Origin: Candidatus Woesearchaeota archaeon
Lineage (GTDB): Archaea > Nanobdellota > Nanobdellia > Woesearchaeales > UBA9642
Direction: 5' to 3'
Assembly (NCBI GenBank): GCA_003599145.1
Contig: QZIT01000005.1
Span: forward strand, 253,961 to 317,960
DNA: 64,000 nt
A program made the translations under genes and the position numbers. Below the pieces are notes generated by a model. That model was not told the origin of the DNA and searched no databases. It saw only the letters and a program-made list of their open reading frames with translations. Shown one piece after another: positions 41,015 through 49,378 of the stretch (its first letter is position 1; each line of letters opens with the position of its first letter).

Positions 41015-43657
41015 ATGTTAAAAAAAGGAGGGCTTACCAAGAAAGAGGCAGAGGAAAAACTCGTCCAATTTGGACGGAACGAAATCGAAGACAAAACAAA
41101 AGCAACTCCCTTTAAGATAGTATTGCGACAGATTAAAAGCAATTTCATCCTTTATCTTCTTGCTGTTGCCATGCTTATTTCTTTTTCTGTAGGAAAAGCG
41201 ACAACAGGATACACTATTCTTATCGTCATAGCCATGGTGGTCGTCATAGGATTTATCCAGGAGTACAGAGCAGAAAGGGCCATCGCTGCGTTAAAAGGAT
41301 TGCTCGTTCCCGTTTCCATTGTCATAAGAGACGGCAACGAGCAGGAAATACCTTCCATCAATATTGTCCCTGGAGATGTTCTCATATTAAGAAACGGCGA
41401 GAAGATACCTGCAGATTGCCTCATTTTGGAAGAGCAGGAATTGAGAATAAATGAATCTATCTTGACAGGCGAATCAAAAGAAGTAGGCAAAAAAACAGGG
41501 GATGAGGAAAAATACACCGATGAAAACGTCATCTTTATGGGCACATATATTGTCAATGGACGATGCATTGCAAAAGTAATCCACACAGGCATGAATACCA
41601 AGTTCGGAAAAATTGCAGGCATGATTTCTGCTGCAGAGAAAGAACTTCCGCTTCAGGAAAAGGTCAATAAAATAGCAAAATACACCGCGCTTTTTGCCAT
41701 GGTTATTTCCATACTTGCAGGCGTACTCATGCTCTTGAGAATTCCTTTCATAAATGAAGAAGCAATCATCAATACACTGATTGTAGTCATTGCCATGTCT
41801 GTTGCTGCATTTCCAGAAGGATTTCCAGTTGTGCTTATGACGACGCTAGCTTCAGGAGCACATAAGATGGCAAAACAAAATGTGATTGTCAATAGAATGT
41901 CCATCATAGAAACCATCGGAGAAACAACCGTCATCTGCTCCGATAAAACAGGAACCATTACCAAGGGAGAGATGACCATAAAAAAAGTTTTTGCGGGAAA
42001 CACGTTTTATACGGTCACAGGAACAGGATATGACGGGAAAGGCGAAATTCTCTACAACAACAAAAAAGCAGAGCTTGAGAAGAATCCTTCATTGCAGCTG
42101 CTGATACGCAACGCCGTACTCTGCAACGACGCAATCATTACCCAAGGCGATAATGGCACAGACCTCAAAATCATCGGCTCTCCAACAGAATCTGCGCTTT
42201 TGATTCTAGGGGCGAAAGCAGGGATATTCAAAGAAGACCTTTCCTATAAAAGAGTTCAGGAAATTCCCTTCAATTCCGAGCGAAAAATGATGTCGGTCTT
42301 ATGCGAAGCAGACAGAGAAAAAATAGTCTACTCCAAAGGAGCTCCAGAATACATTCTGAGAAAATGTGCATATATCCAAAAAAACAATGAGATCGCTCCC
42401 TTAGCAGAAAAAGACAAGGCCAAAATTCTTGATGCAAACAAAAGCATGACCCTTCACGCCTTAAGAACCGTAGCTTTCGCCTATAAAAAAGTCAGTACCT
42501 TTCAAAAGGACCACTTTGAAGAAGCACTGGTTTTTACCGGGCTTGCGGGAATGGAAGATGCTGCACGAGAAGAAGTAAAAGAAGCCATTGCGATGTGCAG
42601 CACGGCAGGCATAAAAGTGAAAATGATTACAGGGGATAATAAAGAAACAGCATTGGCTATCGCAAAAGAGATAGGGCTATCAGGAAACTTGATGGAAGGC
42701 CCTGAACTTGACAACATTACAGATGATGAGCTCGCCAAAGTAATTAACACTATCTCAATCTTTACAAGGGTCAAGCCTGAACATAAACTGAGAATAGTCC
42801 ACGCCTTGAAAAAAAACGGAGAAGTAGTGGCCATGACAGGCGATGGCGTTAATGATGCTCCTGCATTAAAAGAAGCACATATAGGGATTGCCATGGGAAA
42901 AAACGGAACAGACGTATCTCGCTCGGTAGCAGATTTGACATTGAAGGACGATAATTTCAAAACCATTGTTTCCGCTATCAGCGGAGGAAGAACGATTTTT
43001 AAGAACATCAGAAAATTTTCAACCTATCAGCTGTCCTGCACGTTTGCAGAGATGACTATTTTGCTTTTAGGCATTATCCTAGCACCGCTTTTAGGATGGC
43101 AGATTCCCATTTTATTAGCTTTGCAAATACTCTTTATGAATCTCGTAACCTCAGATCTGCCGGCAATAACGCTCGGGGTGAATCCTCAATCCCAAGACGT
43201 CATGAAAGATGCTCCAAGGAAAAATTCCATGATCATGAATAAGAACTCAATGCTGCTGCTTTTTTTCACCAGCAGCTTATTAGCGGTGTTGGTTTTAGCT
43301 TCCTACTTTATAGCTTTCAATATTCTCGGGCAAAGTGCTGGCTATGCAAGAACCGTTGCTTTATTCTCGCTTATCTGTCTAGAAATAGCCTCTGCATTCA
43401 ACTATAGATCATTTAGAAAAGGAGTCTTGACAAGAAGTTTATTGGTAAATAAACCTTTGTTTTATGCATCGGTCATTTCGCTCATCGCAACGCTTGCAAT
43501 TATCTTTTCCCCACTTAACAGGGTATTTGAAACTGTTCCGATTATGGCCGACGGTTTTCTTATAGCGGTTGCTGTTTCTTTCATATTGATTATCGTTTTT
43601 GACCTTGTAAAGCGAGCGAATAATGAAAAGAAGTTTTTTGACCTTGAGCATATCTAG
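41015..43657 (+). CDS. Calcium-type P-type ATPase
   Basis: 880 residues, P2-type cation pump. Actuator TGES (151-154), fourth-helix PEGFPVV (267-273), phosphorylation DKTGTITKG with Asp310, KMMSVLCE and SKGAPEYIL in the nucleotide domain, hinge MTGDGVNDAPALKEAHIGIAMG, and helix six NLVTSDLPAITLG carrying the Asn and Asp of a Ca2+ site. No N-terminal metal-binding domain. Ca2+ (or Mn2+) export is inferred from family residues. Starts about 27 nt after a TATATAGCC box. Confidence 0.93.
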   Translation: MLKKGGLTKKEAEEKLVQFGRNEIEDKTKATPFKIVLRQIKSNFILYLLAVAMLISFSVGKATTGYTILIVIAMVVVIGFIQEYRAERAIAALKGLLVPVSIVIRDGNEQEIPSINIVPGDVLILRNGEKIPADCLILEEQELRINESILTGESKEVGKKTGDEEKYTDENVIFMGTYIVNGRCIAKVIHTGMNTKFGKIAGMISAAEKELPLQEKVNKIAKYTALFAMVISILAGVLMLLRIPFINEEAIINTLIVVIAMSVAAFPEGFPVVLMTTLASGAHKMAKQNVIVNRMSIIETIGETTVICSDKTGTITKGEMTIKKVFAGNTFYTVTGTGYDGKGEILYNNKKAELEKNPSLQLLIRNAVLCNDAIITQGDNGTDLKIIGSPTESALLILGAKAGIFKEDLSYKRVQEIPFNSERKMMSVLCEADREKIVYSKGAPEYILRKCAYIQKNNEIAPLAEKDKAKILDANKSMTLHALRTVAFAYKKVSTFQKDHFEEALVFTGLAGMEDAAREEVKEAIAMCSTAGIKVKMITGDNKETALAIAKEIGLSGNLMEGPELDNITDDELAKVINTISIFTRVKPEHKLRIVHALKKNGEVVAMTGDGVNDAPALKEAHIGIAMGKNGTDVSRSVADLTLKDDNFKTIVSAISGGRTIFKNIRKFSTYQLSCTFAEMTILLLGIILAPLLGWQIPILLALQILFMNLVTSDLPAITLGVNPQSQDVMKDAPRKNSMIMNKNSMLLLFFTSSLLAVLVLASYFIAFNILGQSAGYARTVALFSLICLEIASAFNYRSFRKGVLTRSLLVNKPLFYASVISLIATLAIIFSPLNRVFETVPIMADGFLIAVAVSFILIIVFDLVKRANNEKKFFDLEHI

Positions 43658-43667
43658 GCATGCAAAA

Positions 43668-45080
43668 TCAGGCAATGTGCTCTTCCATCACTACTTTATC
43701 TAAAACTTGCTGGGCTATTTTCAGAAAGGATGCTTCATCGTCTGTTTTGATAACTGCACCTGCTGCATAAGGATGACCGCCGCCTTCGCCATGCCCCAAT
43801 AAGGCAATCATTTGGTTAATGATGTCTTTCAAATTGACATCTTCACTATTGCCTGTTATTCTTAAAGAAATTTTCGTGGTCAAATCATCGTTCTGCGCCA
43901 TGCCCAAAAGATAATAATTTGGCTTGAAATCGTTGTTTTTAGAGAGTATTGAAGTTAAGGTTCCTATCATGGTTGCCATGATGCTTGTTTCTGCGTTGAT
44001 AATCATATAATTGTCTTTCTTGATGACTATCGCAGAGTTATGTTTATTTTCGCTGAACCACGTGAGTGCGTTCATGATTTCTCGTTTATAGTTGACCAAA
44101 TGTCGCACTGCCTGCGCTTTCAATTTTTTATCGTTCAAGCACGCGCCAATGCCTAAACTCGCTTTATTCATCCTGCCACAGGCATTTAAGAGCGTTGAAA
44201 ATTCCTTTGCCTCTTTTAATGGAGACGTATCATTTTCTTCGGTAAGCAGATAAACATCGGTAAAGATATTATCAGGGCGAGGCAAATCTACTCTTTTCAT
44301 GATGATGCCTGCAACCAACTTTTGTTTTTCCTCATCAGTCAAATCCGTGAGCCTTTTCCATCCATTGCCATTTTTAGGATGAATTCCTAAACTCATTAAA
44401 AACTGAATGGCGTTGCTTTCACTTCCGGTAACTCCTGGAATAACCGTATCAGTGCTATATTGCAAAAGCTTTGGCAAAGGCCTTGTTTGCAATCCAAAAA
44501 ATTTCAATCCTTGAGTTACCTGCATTTTTCCTGATGCAACGGCATCGTTGAGTATTTCTTTGTTCAAATCTGAAAATCCTTCTTTATCCTGAATGTCTCC
44601 AATAGCTCCTATAATAGCTATATGGCTCATCTCTGTATTTTGTAATAAGGCCTTGCTGAACAAATAAACAACGCCTGCTCCAGAAATGACCGTAGAACCG
44701 TCAATGCCGTGCAGGCATGGATTAACATGAATGATGTTTTTAGCTGTTTTTTCAGACTGGGGAACGTGATGGTCAAGGATAAAAACCGTTTTATGGTGCA
44801 AAACCTTATGAATAACATCCAATTGCCCTGAGCCTAAATCCGTAAAGACAAAAATATTTCCGCTTTCTTTTGCAAGCTCTTTCAAATTTTCTTCTTTTAA
44901 CTGAGGAAGAATGGAAATAGTATACCTTCTATTTTCTTTATTCAGGGCATTAATCATGATCGCTGCAGAGCAAATGCCGTCTGCATCCAAATGGCTTACT
45001 ACTCTGATAATCTCCTTTTTATCAAGCAATTGAAAACGCCGTGCAGATTCCTCAATCAAGTTCTTAAAAGCAGCATACAT
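43668..45080 (-). CDS. DHH family phosphoesterase (RecJ-like)
   Basis: 470 residues. DHH domain motifs: VVSHLDADGICSAAI, FVFTDLGSGQ, FILDHHVPQ (DHH), and GAIGDIQD; C-terminal DHHA1 domain with GHGEGGGHPYAAGAVI. Archaeal relatives include the GINS-associated nuclease GAN and other RecJ homologues. A role in replication or repair is likely from family knowledge. Convergent with the Ca2+-type ATPase by 11 nt. Confidence 0.88.
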   Translation of the reverse strand: MYAAFKNLIEESARRFQLLDKKEIIRVVSHLDADGICSAAIMINALNKENRRYTISILPQLKEENLKELAKESGNIFVFTDLGSGQLDVIHKVLHHKTVFILDHHVPQSEKTAKNIIHVNPCLHGIDGSTVISGAGVVYLFSKALLQNTEMSHIAIIGAIGDIQDKEGFSDLNKEILNDAVASGKMQVTQGLKFFGLQTRPLPKLLQYSTDTVIPGVTGSESNAIQFLMSLGIHPKNGNGWKRLTDLTDEEKQKLVAGIIMKRVDLPRPDNIFTDVYLLTEENDTSPLKEAKEFSTLLNACGRMNKASLGIGACLNDKKLKAQAVRHLVNYKREIMNALTWFSENKHNSAIVIKKDNYMIINAETSIMATMIGTLTSILSKNNDFKPNYYLLGMAQNDDLTTKISLRITGNSEDVNLKDIINQMIALLGHGEGGGHPYAAGAVIKTDDEASFLKIAQQVLDKVVMEEHIA

Positions 45081-45135
45081 GAAAAATCTAATTGATGAGT
45101 GTTTAATAAAGTTTTTGGTTGAAAAGAAAAAAAAA

Positions 45136-45591
45136 TTATTCAGTATAGAGTTTTGCCTTTTCTGGGTCGTATTTCCAGTCTGCTGGCAATCTTCCTGACA
45201 ATTTGTAATATTTTACCAGTCTTCGAATTTTTGATTCGGTTAGCTGGTAGCCTCTCTTGGCAGTTGCATCCTGCTTGTTTTCCGCAAGGTGCTTTTTTAC
45301 CTGAATTGATTTTTTGATTAACGCCAATAAATCTTCAGGAATGTCTGGCAAGGCGTTCTTTTCCTTCAGTATCTGGCTTATTTTCTTTTTGGTTATCAAT
45401 TCTACATCGGGAATGCCGTATAAATCCCTTAAGTGAATGCCTATCTGACTAGGCGTGTAGTTCTCCTTTGCCAATTTCACTATCAAAAGTTCAACTTCCT
45501 TTGGCTTATACCTTACCCATGTAGGAAGGGCTTTTTTCAGCATTGTCTTGCTGCCGCTTTTACCTTTTGCTCTGCTGTGCATTCGTGCCAT
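45136..45591 (-). CDS. rps15: Ribosomal protein S15
   Basis: 151 residues, archaeal/eukaryotic-length uS15. MARMHSRAKGKSGS lead, PSQIGIHLRDLYGIPDVELIT and the rRNA-binding ending RRLVKYYKLSGRLPADWKYDPEKA. Start is preceded by GGGAGG, 8 nt away. The leader contains a 10-bp hairpin (45603-45628) that runs into the ribosome-binding site, so translational control is possible. Confidence 0.96.
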   Translation of the reverse strand: MARMHSRAKGKSGSKTMLKKALPTWVRYKPKEVELLIVKLAKENYTPSQIGIHLRDLYGIPDVELITKKKISQILKEKNALPDIPEDLLALIKKSIQVKKHLAENKQDATAKRGYQLTESKIRRLVKYYKLSGRLPADWKYDPEKAKLYTE

Positions 45592-45602
45592 ATCAAAACC
45601 TC

Positions 45603-45628
45603 CCAGAAATAATCTTGGTTATTCCTGG
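45603..45628 (-). promoter_or_regulatory. Hairpin in the rps15 leader abutting the Shine-Dalgarno
   Basis: On the minus strand CCAGGAATAA pairs with TTATTTCTGG (10 bp, one G-U) around a CCAAGA loop. The last two bases of the stem are the first two bases of the GGGAGG ribosome-binding site. The TATA-like CCTATAAAGG at 45655 implies the hairpin is near the 5' end of the mRNA. Confidence 0.55.
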
Positions 45629-45769
45629 CATAAGCAAGCTTTCACCGGCTTATCCTTTATAGGAGAAAAAAGAGGGTGTTTATAAATATGCTGATTTTAG
45701 GAAAACCGCAAAGTATATAAACCTGAAAGCTCAGAAAAGACGTATAAACTTAGGGAAGAGGTAATAATC

Positions 45770-46375
45770 ATGGGAAAAAAAGCAGAATTGGGTATCAGCA
45801 CGTTAATTCTCGTTACAGCAACAATTCTTGTGGCTGCCTTAATCTTTGTTGTCTTTTTCGACGTAGTAGGAAGCGTTCAGCAGGAAACAAGGGCAGTAGG
45901 CATGAGCATACGGCAGAATGTAGGAACAGGCATTACGGTCATTCAATTTTACGGAGAAGATGCAACAACAAATAATAATATAGAATATCTTTATGAGGAA
46001 ATAAAAATGCCTTACGGTTCTGATGAAATGAAATTCAACGAAACATTAGTTGTGCTTTCCTTAAACAATGAAAGCAGGGAGCTTACCTATAATACCAATA
46101 TAGACTGCACAGTTAAAAACACATCTGACACACTTTCTATCTATAACGACACCAATGATGCATATTTTGGAGTATATTGGATGGACGGCTCAGCTGAATT
46201 CACCGATGCACTCACGGCAGGAGAAGCAGCAAGGCTTTGCTTCAGGTCATTAAGCGGCATTGAAAAAGACGATAGAATCATCGTAACGGTTTTGACCAAA
46301 AATGGATTCAGCTCAAGAATAGACGTTACGCCAACAAAGCTGATGACTGATAAAACGATTTATCTGTATCCTTAA
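45770..46375 (+). CDS. Archaellin-like (class III signal peptide) protein
   Basis: 201 residues. Class III signal peptide MGKKAELGIS then a filament helix TLILVTATILVAALIFVVFF. The head domain shares YGEDATTNN, YLYEEIKMPYGSDE and SRELTYN with the protein at 17318; the two are paralogues. Good promoter: AGTATATAAACC at 45712 and GGGAAGAGG before the ATG. No archaellum motor genes in the window. Confidence 0.82.
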   Translation: MGKKAELGISTLILVTATILVAALIFVVFFDVVGSVQQETRAVGMSIRQNVGTGITVIQFYGEDATTNNNIEYLYEEIKMPYGSDEMKFNETLVVLSLNNESRELTYNTNIDCTVKNTSDTLSIYNDTNDAYFGVYWMDGSAEFTDALTAGEAARLCFRSLSGIEKDDRIIVTVLTKNGFSSRIDVTPTKLMTDKTIYLYP

Positions 46376-46380
46376 TTTTT

Positions 46381-47115
46381 TTATTTTTTTACAAGTTCTT
46401 TTATGTCTCGAAAGACATTTTTCTGCAGAATTTCATGATGATACGTTCCTGTTTTCCAGTATACTTTATAGGCATGTGCTGATTTCTTCGAAGCAATGAT
46501 TTTATACCGATTTTCGATAATTTCTATTGCACAGCAATTATCTAAAGCGATCGCGACGCCTCCTTTTTTCATCATATTTTTTAAGCTTTGCACTCTTCCT
46601 TTTTCTGCGTCATAATGAGGGCAAAAAAGCAAAGGAAAAAGATTCAATCCCTTTACTTTAATCAAATCGGCCTTAGGATTTTTGAATTTCCTAGAATCAG
46701 AGTTGCCATATTTAAACCAGCAAATTGCTCCTGCGCTTACGCCGGAAAGAACAATATTCTTTTTGTAGGCCTTTTTCAAAAGAGCATCAACACCTTTTTT
46801 TCTCCATAGCTTCACCATTTTTAAAGTGTTTCCTCCGCCAACGTAAAGAATATCTGAAGAAAAAATTTTATTTTTTATTTCTGTTTTGGATACTTTGTTG
46901 TATAAATACAGTATATCAACTTTGCAGGATAATTTTTCATACTGCTTTCTGAATAATCTTGCGTAGTTCTCAGAATCATGGCTTGCTGTTGGAATGAACA
47001 GAACATGCGGGTGTTTTTTTCCTGAGAGCTTCACTATCTCTTTATCTATTGCAGTTGTCTCTACTTTTCCAAATCTTCCTATTTCCCCTCCTCCTAGAGC
47101 AACAATTTTTCCCAT
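46381..47115 (-). CDS. Peptidase E-like (S51) / class I glutamine amidotransferase-like protein
   Basis: 244 residues from the ATG at 47115. KIVALGGGEIGRF at the start, VLFIPTASHDSENY, ILYVGGGNTLKMVKLW, and nucleophile elbow LSGVSAGAICWF (Ser), with FCPHYDAEKGR as the His region. This is the Asp-specific dipeptidase E pattern. A CATATAAATAC box (47162-47172) precedes it. Confidence 0.85.
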   Translation of the reverse strand: MGKIVALGGGEIGRFGKVETTAIDKEIVKLSGKKHPHVLFIPTASHDSENYARLFRKQYEKLSCKVDILYLYNKVSKTEIKNKIFSSDILYVGGGNTLKMVKLWRKKGVDALLKKAYKKNIVLSGVSAGAICWFKYGNSDSRKFKNPKADLIKVKGLNLFPLLFCPHYDAEKGRVQSLKNMMKKGGVAIALDNCCAIEIIENRYKIIASKKSAHAYKVYWKTGTYHHEILQKNVFRDIKELVKK

Positions 47116-47175
47116 AGTGCTGGTCAAGAAAGCATTTTAATAAATCTATCGAAACCGAAAAGTATTTATATGTAG

Positions 47176-47190
47176 TTCTGAATATCAGAA
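47176..47190. promoter_or_regulatory. Operator copy 1 upstream of the AbrB-like gene
   Basis: TTCTGA-ATA-TCAGAA: 6-bp inverted arms with a 3-nt spacer. It matches the copy at 47256 in 13 of 15 positions. It lies beside the divergent peptidase E promoter, so it could affect both genes. Confidence 0.55.
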
Positions 47191-47255
47191 TATTATTAAG
47201 AAAAAAAGAATAACTATTTAAATATCAGCTTAAATATACTAAAATAAGCAGAAAT

Positions 47256-47270
47256 TACTGAATTTCAGAA
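47256..47270. promoter_or_regulatory. Operator copy 2 at the AbrB-like gene start
   Basis: TACTGA-ATT-TCAGAA ends one base before the ATG at 47272 and follows CTTAAATATACT (47229-47240), so it covers the predicted transcription start. This suits autorepression. Confidence 0.55.
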
Positions 47271-47271
47271 A

Positions 47272-47553
47272 ATGAAAAAATACGCTAGAATCGTGCAGTG
47301 TGATGAAAGAGGTCAAATTGTGATACCGAAAGAAGTAAGAACGGCACTGCGCGTTGAAGAAGGCACGGGTTTCTACGTTTACACCATTGAAGATGAAGGA
47401 TTTCTCTTAAAGATAATTCCTCGCAAAGACCTTGCAGATCATGACAAAATGGTTGAAGAGGTCAAAAAAAATGCTCAAAAGCTGAACATCAAAAAAGAAA
47501 ATATAGACAAATCGCTGAAAAAAACAGCAAGAGGTAACTTCCAAGATATCTGA
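47272..47553 (+). CDS. AbrB-family transcriptional regulator
   Basis: 93 residues. Swapped-hairpin DNA-binding domain: RIVQCDERGQIVIPKEVRTALRVEEGTGFYVYTIEDEGFLLKII, then a charged helical tail. No toxin gene follows, so it looks like a free-standing regulator, not an antitoxin. Two near-identical inverted repeats lie upstream (47176 and 47256), which suggests autoregulation. A hairpin with a T-run ends the transcript. Confidence 0.88.
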   Translation: MKKYARIVQCDERGQIVIPKEVRTALRVEEGTGFYVYTIEDEGFLLKIIPRKDLADHDKMVEEVKKNAQKLNIKKENIDKSLKKTARGNFQDI

Positions 47554-47558
47554 CGCTT

Positions 47559-47630
47559 AAGTGGAACCATCGGGTTTTTCTTCTGAATCCCCCAACAACT
47601 CAGTTGCCCTTTGGTTTCACTTATCTTTTT
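47559..47630 (+). terminator. Hairpin plus T-run after the AbrB-like gene
   Basis: AAGTGGAACCA (47559-47569) pairs with TGGTTTCACTT (47612-47622), with inner CGGG/CCC pairing, and is followed by ATCTTTTTTTC. Hairpins are not required for archaeal termination, but the T-run is typical. Confidence 0.5.
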
Positions 47631-47668
47631 TTCAATAACTTTATAAAAACCCCTTTTTTACAGCCACC

Positions 47669-48436
47669 ATGGGGAAGGTGTTAATTAAAAAGGAAAAAAA
47701 GGAGTTTATTCCTGAGCTCAATAAAACGGTTATTGTGCAGAAAGCTAAAAAATACCTTATTGAAGATACAGACAAGGATTATGCAACAGAATACGGCATT
47801 ATTGCACACAAAGATTTTTCAAAAGACAAAGCCGTTAGCAGTACAGGAAAGGAATTTTTTGTTCTGGAGCCTGAATTTATTGATTATTATAAAAGAATTA
47901 AAAGACTTCCGCAAACCATTTCCTTAAAAGACATAGGAACCATCATCACGACCTGCGGCATAAACAAAAACAGCATTGTTGCAGAATCAGGAACAGGCAG
48001 TGCCGGTTTAACCAGCTTTTTAGCCATGGTGTGCAAAAAAGTGCACAGTTATGATATTGAAGATGCCCATCTTGAATTAAGCAAAAAAACGCTTGAAAAA
48101 TTGAAAATAAAAAATGTTGTTTTAAAAAAGCACGATATTTACAAAAACTTCCCTGTAAAAAATGTCGATGTTGTATGCTTGGATGTTCCTGAACCATGGC
48201 ATGCAGTCAAAAGCGCCATGAACGCAGTAAAAAAAGGAGGATTTATCGTAAGTTACAGCCCGTGCATTACGCAGTCAATGGAATTCGTAGAAGCAGTAAG
48301 AAAAGAAGAAAATTTATTATATATAAAAACAGTGGAAACCATTGAACGAGCGTGGAAAATTGAAGGCAAAGCAGTACGGCCAAAAAGCGAATTAAGCCAC
48401 AGCGCATTTATCAGTTTTGTAAGAAGATTGGGGTGA
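47669..48436 (+). CDS. trmI: tRNA (adenine-N1)-methyltransferase TrmI
   Basis: 255 residues. N-terminal beta domain, then the SAM domain: EFIDYYKRIKRLPQTISLKDIGTIITTCGI, SIVAESGTGSAGLTSFLA (motif I), VVCLDVPEPWHAV (catalytic motif), GGFIVSYSPCITQ, and the C-terminal signature RPKSELSHSAFISFVRR. It makes m1A57/58 in the tRNA T-loop, the same loop that is interrupted by introns in three tRNAs here. Confidence 0.93.
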   Translation: MGKVLIKKEKKEFIPELNKTVIVQKAKKYLIEDTDKDYATEYGIIAHKDFSKDKAVSSTGKEFFVLEPEFIDYYKRIKRLPQTISLKDIGTIITTCGINKNSIVAESGTGSAGLTSFLAMVCKKVHSYDIEDAHLELSKKTLEKLKIKNVVLKKHDIYKNFPVKNVDVVCLDVPEPWHAVKSAMNAVKKGGFIVSYSPCITQSMEFVEAVRKEENLLYIKTVETIERAWKIEGKAVRPKSELSHSAFISFVRRLG

Positions 48437-48440
48437 AGCC

Positions 48441-48668
48441 ATGTTAGCATATGTATTAATTGGATTAGAACAAGCAGATGAAAAGGAAATCATGCAAAAA
48501 TTAAGCAAACTGTCGGAAGTAAAGGAAACCCACATTTTATTCGGAGAATGGGACCTTATCATAAAGATAGAAGCAGAAACAACCGATGCACTGGGAAATT
48601 TTGTCATGGATCACATACGACAGTTCAAGGGCATTAAATTGAGCACTACCTTAATCTGCGCAAAATAA
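48441..48668 (+). CDS. Stand-alone Lrp/AsnC ligand-binding (RAM) domain
   Basis: 75 residues: AYVLIGLEQADEKEIMQKLSKLSEVKETHILFGEWDLIIKIEAE matches the RAM domain of Lrp/AsnC proteins. The helix-turn-helix half is missing, so it cannot bind DNA by itself; small RAM proteins often act as amino-acid sensors. It starts 4 nt after trmI, in the same transcript. Confidence 0.88.
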   Translation: MLAYVLIGLEQADEKEIMQKLSKLSEVKETHILFGEWDLIIKIEAETTDALGNFVMDHIRQFKGIKLSTTLICAK

Positions 48669-48669
48669 A

Positions 48670-49377
48670 TCAGCGTTTTTTAAGAAAAATATTTCCGATA
48701 ATTCCCAAGACTAAAGCAATGCCTGTAAAGACGCACATCAAGGTCAGTGCATTTTTCACATAGGCAACAAAAAAAGATTCTGGGAATAGAGTAATCAGCA
48801 AAGAGTCTGCAGGAAACTGCCAGTTGCTGACAAAGAAGAGTTTATGGAACAGATTAAAGGCAAAATTGAAGTTCAGGAAAAGAACCAGCAAAATAATCAA
48901 AAAAATAAGCATATATAATCCTGCCCTGAGCAAAATTTTTGCATAGAGCAGAAAAAATTCTTTCAGCAATTTCTTTCGCTTGTGCATAAAAAAAAAGAAG
49001 AACGTGAAAAACAAAAACAGAAGCACGGCAAAATAGAAAATCCACAACCAAACCATTAAAGTTGTTTTGACATCATACATGTGGGAAATTTCATTTTCAG
49101 TAAAGGCAAACGTCTGATTGTGGTATTCATAAGGTATCTGCAAAGACGTGCAGTCTGTTTTGCATTTAAAAAAACTGAAAATATTGAACGTTGCCAATAA
49201 TGCATTATTTTTTCCTATCTCGTCATAGACGTTGTTTTTTTCATACTGATTTGCATAAAACTGCAGGTTAAACGTGGTAAGTATAAAAGGAACCGTGATG
49301 ATTAAAAGCATGACGGCAATAACAAGAATAGTAACAGGAACGTTAAGAACTTTTTGCTGCTTGCCAGATAATTTCAT
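48670..49377 (-). CDS. DUF1461 (TIGR01906-like) integral membrane protein
   Basis: 235 residues, four membrane helices: 15-33, about 106-130, 150-172 and 208-230. The conserved loop FAFNLFHKLFFVSNWQFPADSLLITLFPESFF is diagnostic of DUF1461. Function unknown. Its start adjoins the end of the ABCE1 gene on the same strand. Confidence 0.85.
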   Translation of the reverse strand: MKLSGKQQKVLNVPVTILVIAVMLLIITVPFILTTFNLQFYANQYEKNNVYDEIGKNNALLATFNIFSFFKCKTDCTSLQIPYEYHNQTFAFTENEISHMYDVKTTLMVWLWIFYFAVLLFLFFTFFFFFMHKRKKLLKEFFLLYAKILLRAGLYMLIFLIILLVLFLNFNFAFNLFHKLFFVSNWQFPADSLLITLFPESFFVAYVKNALTLMCVFTGIALVLGIIGNIFLKKR

Positions 49378-49378
49378 T

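Noticed and set aside
41152-43008. Long minus-strand frames (116-168 residues) within the P-type ATPase gene
   Set aside because: Antisense shadows of a strongly conserved coding sequence.
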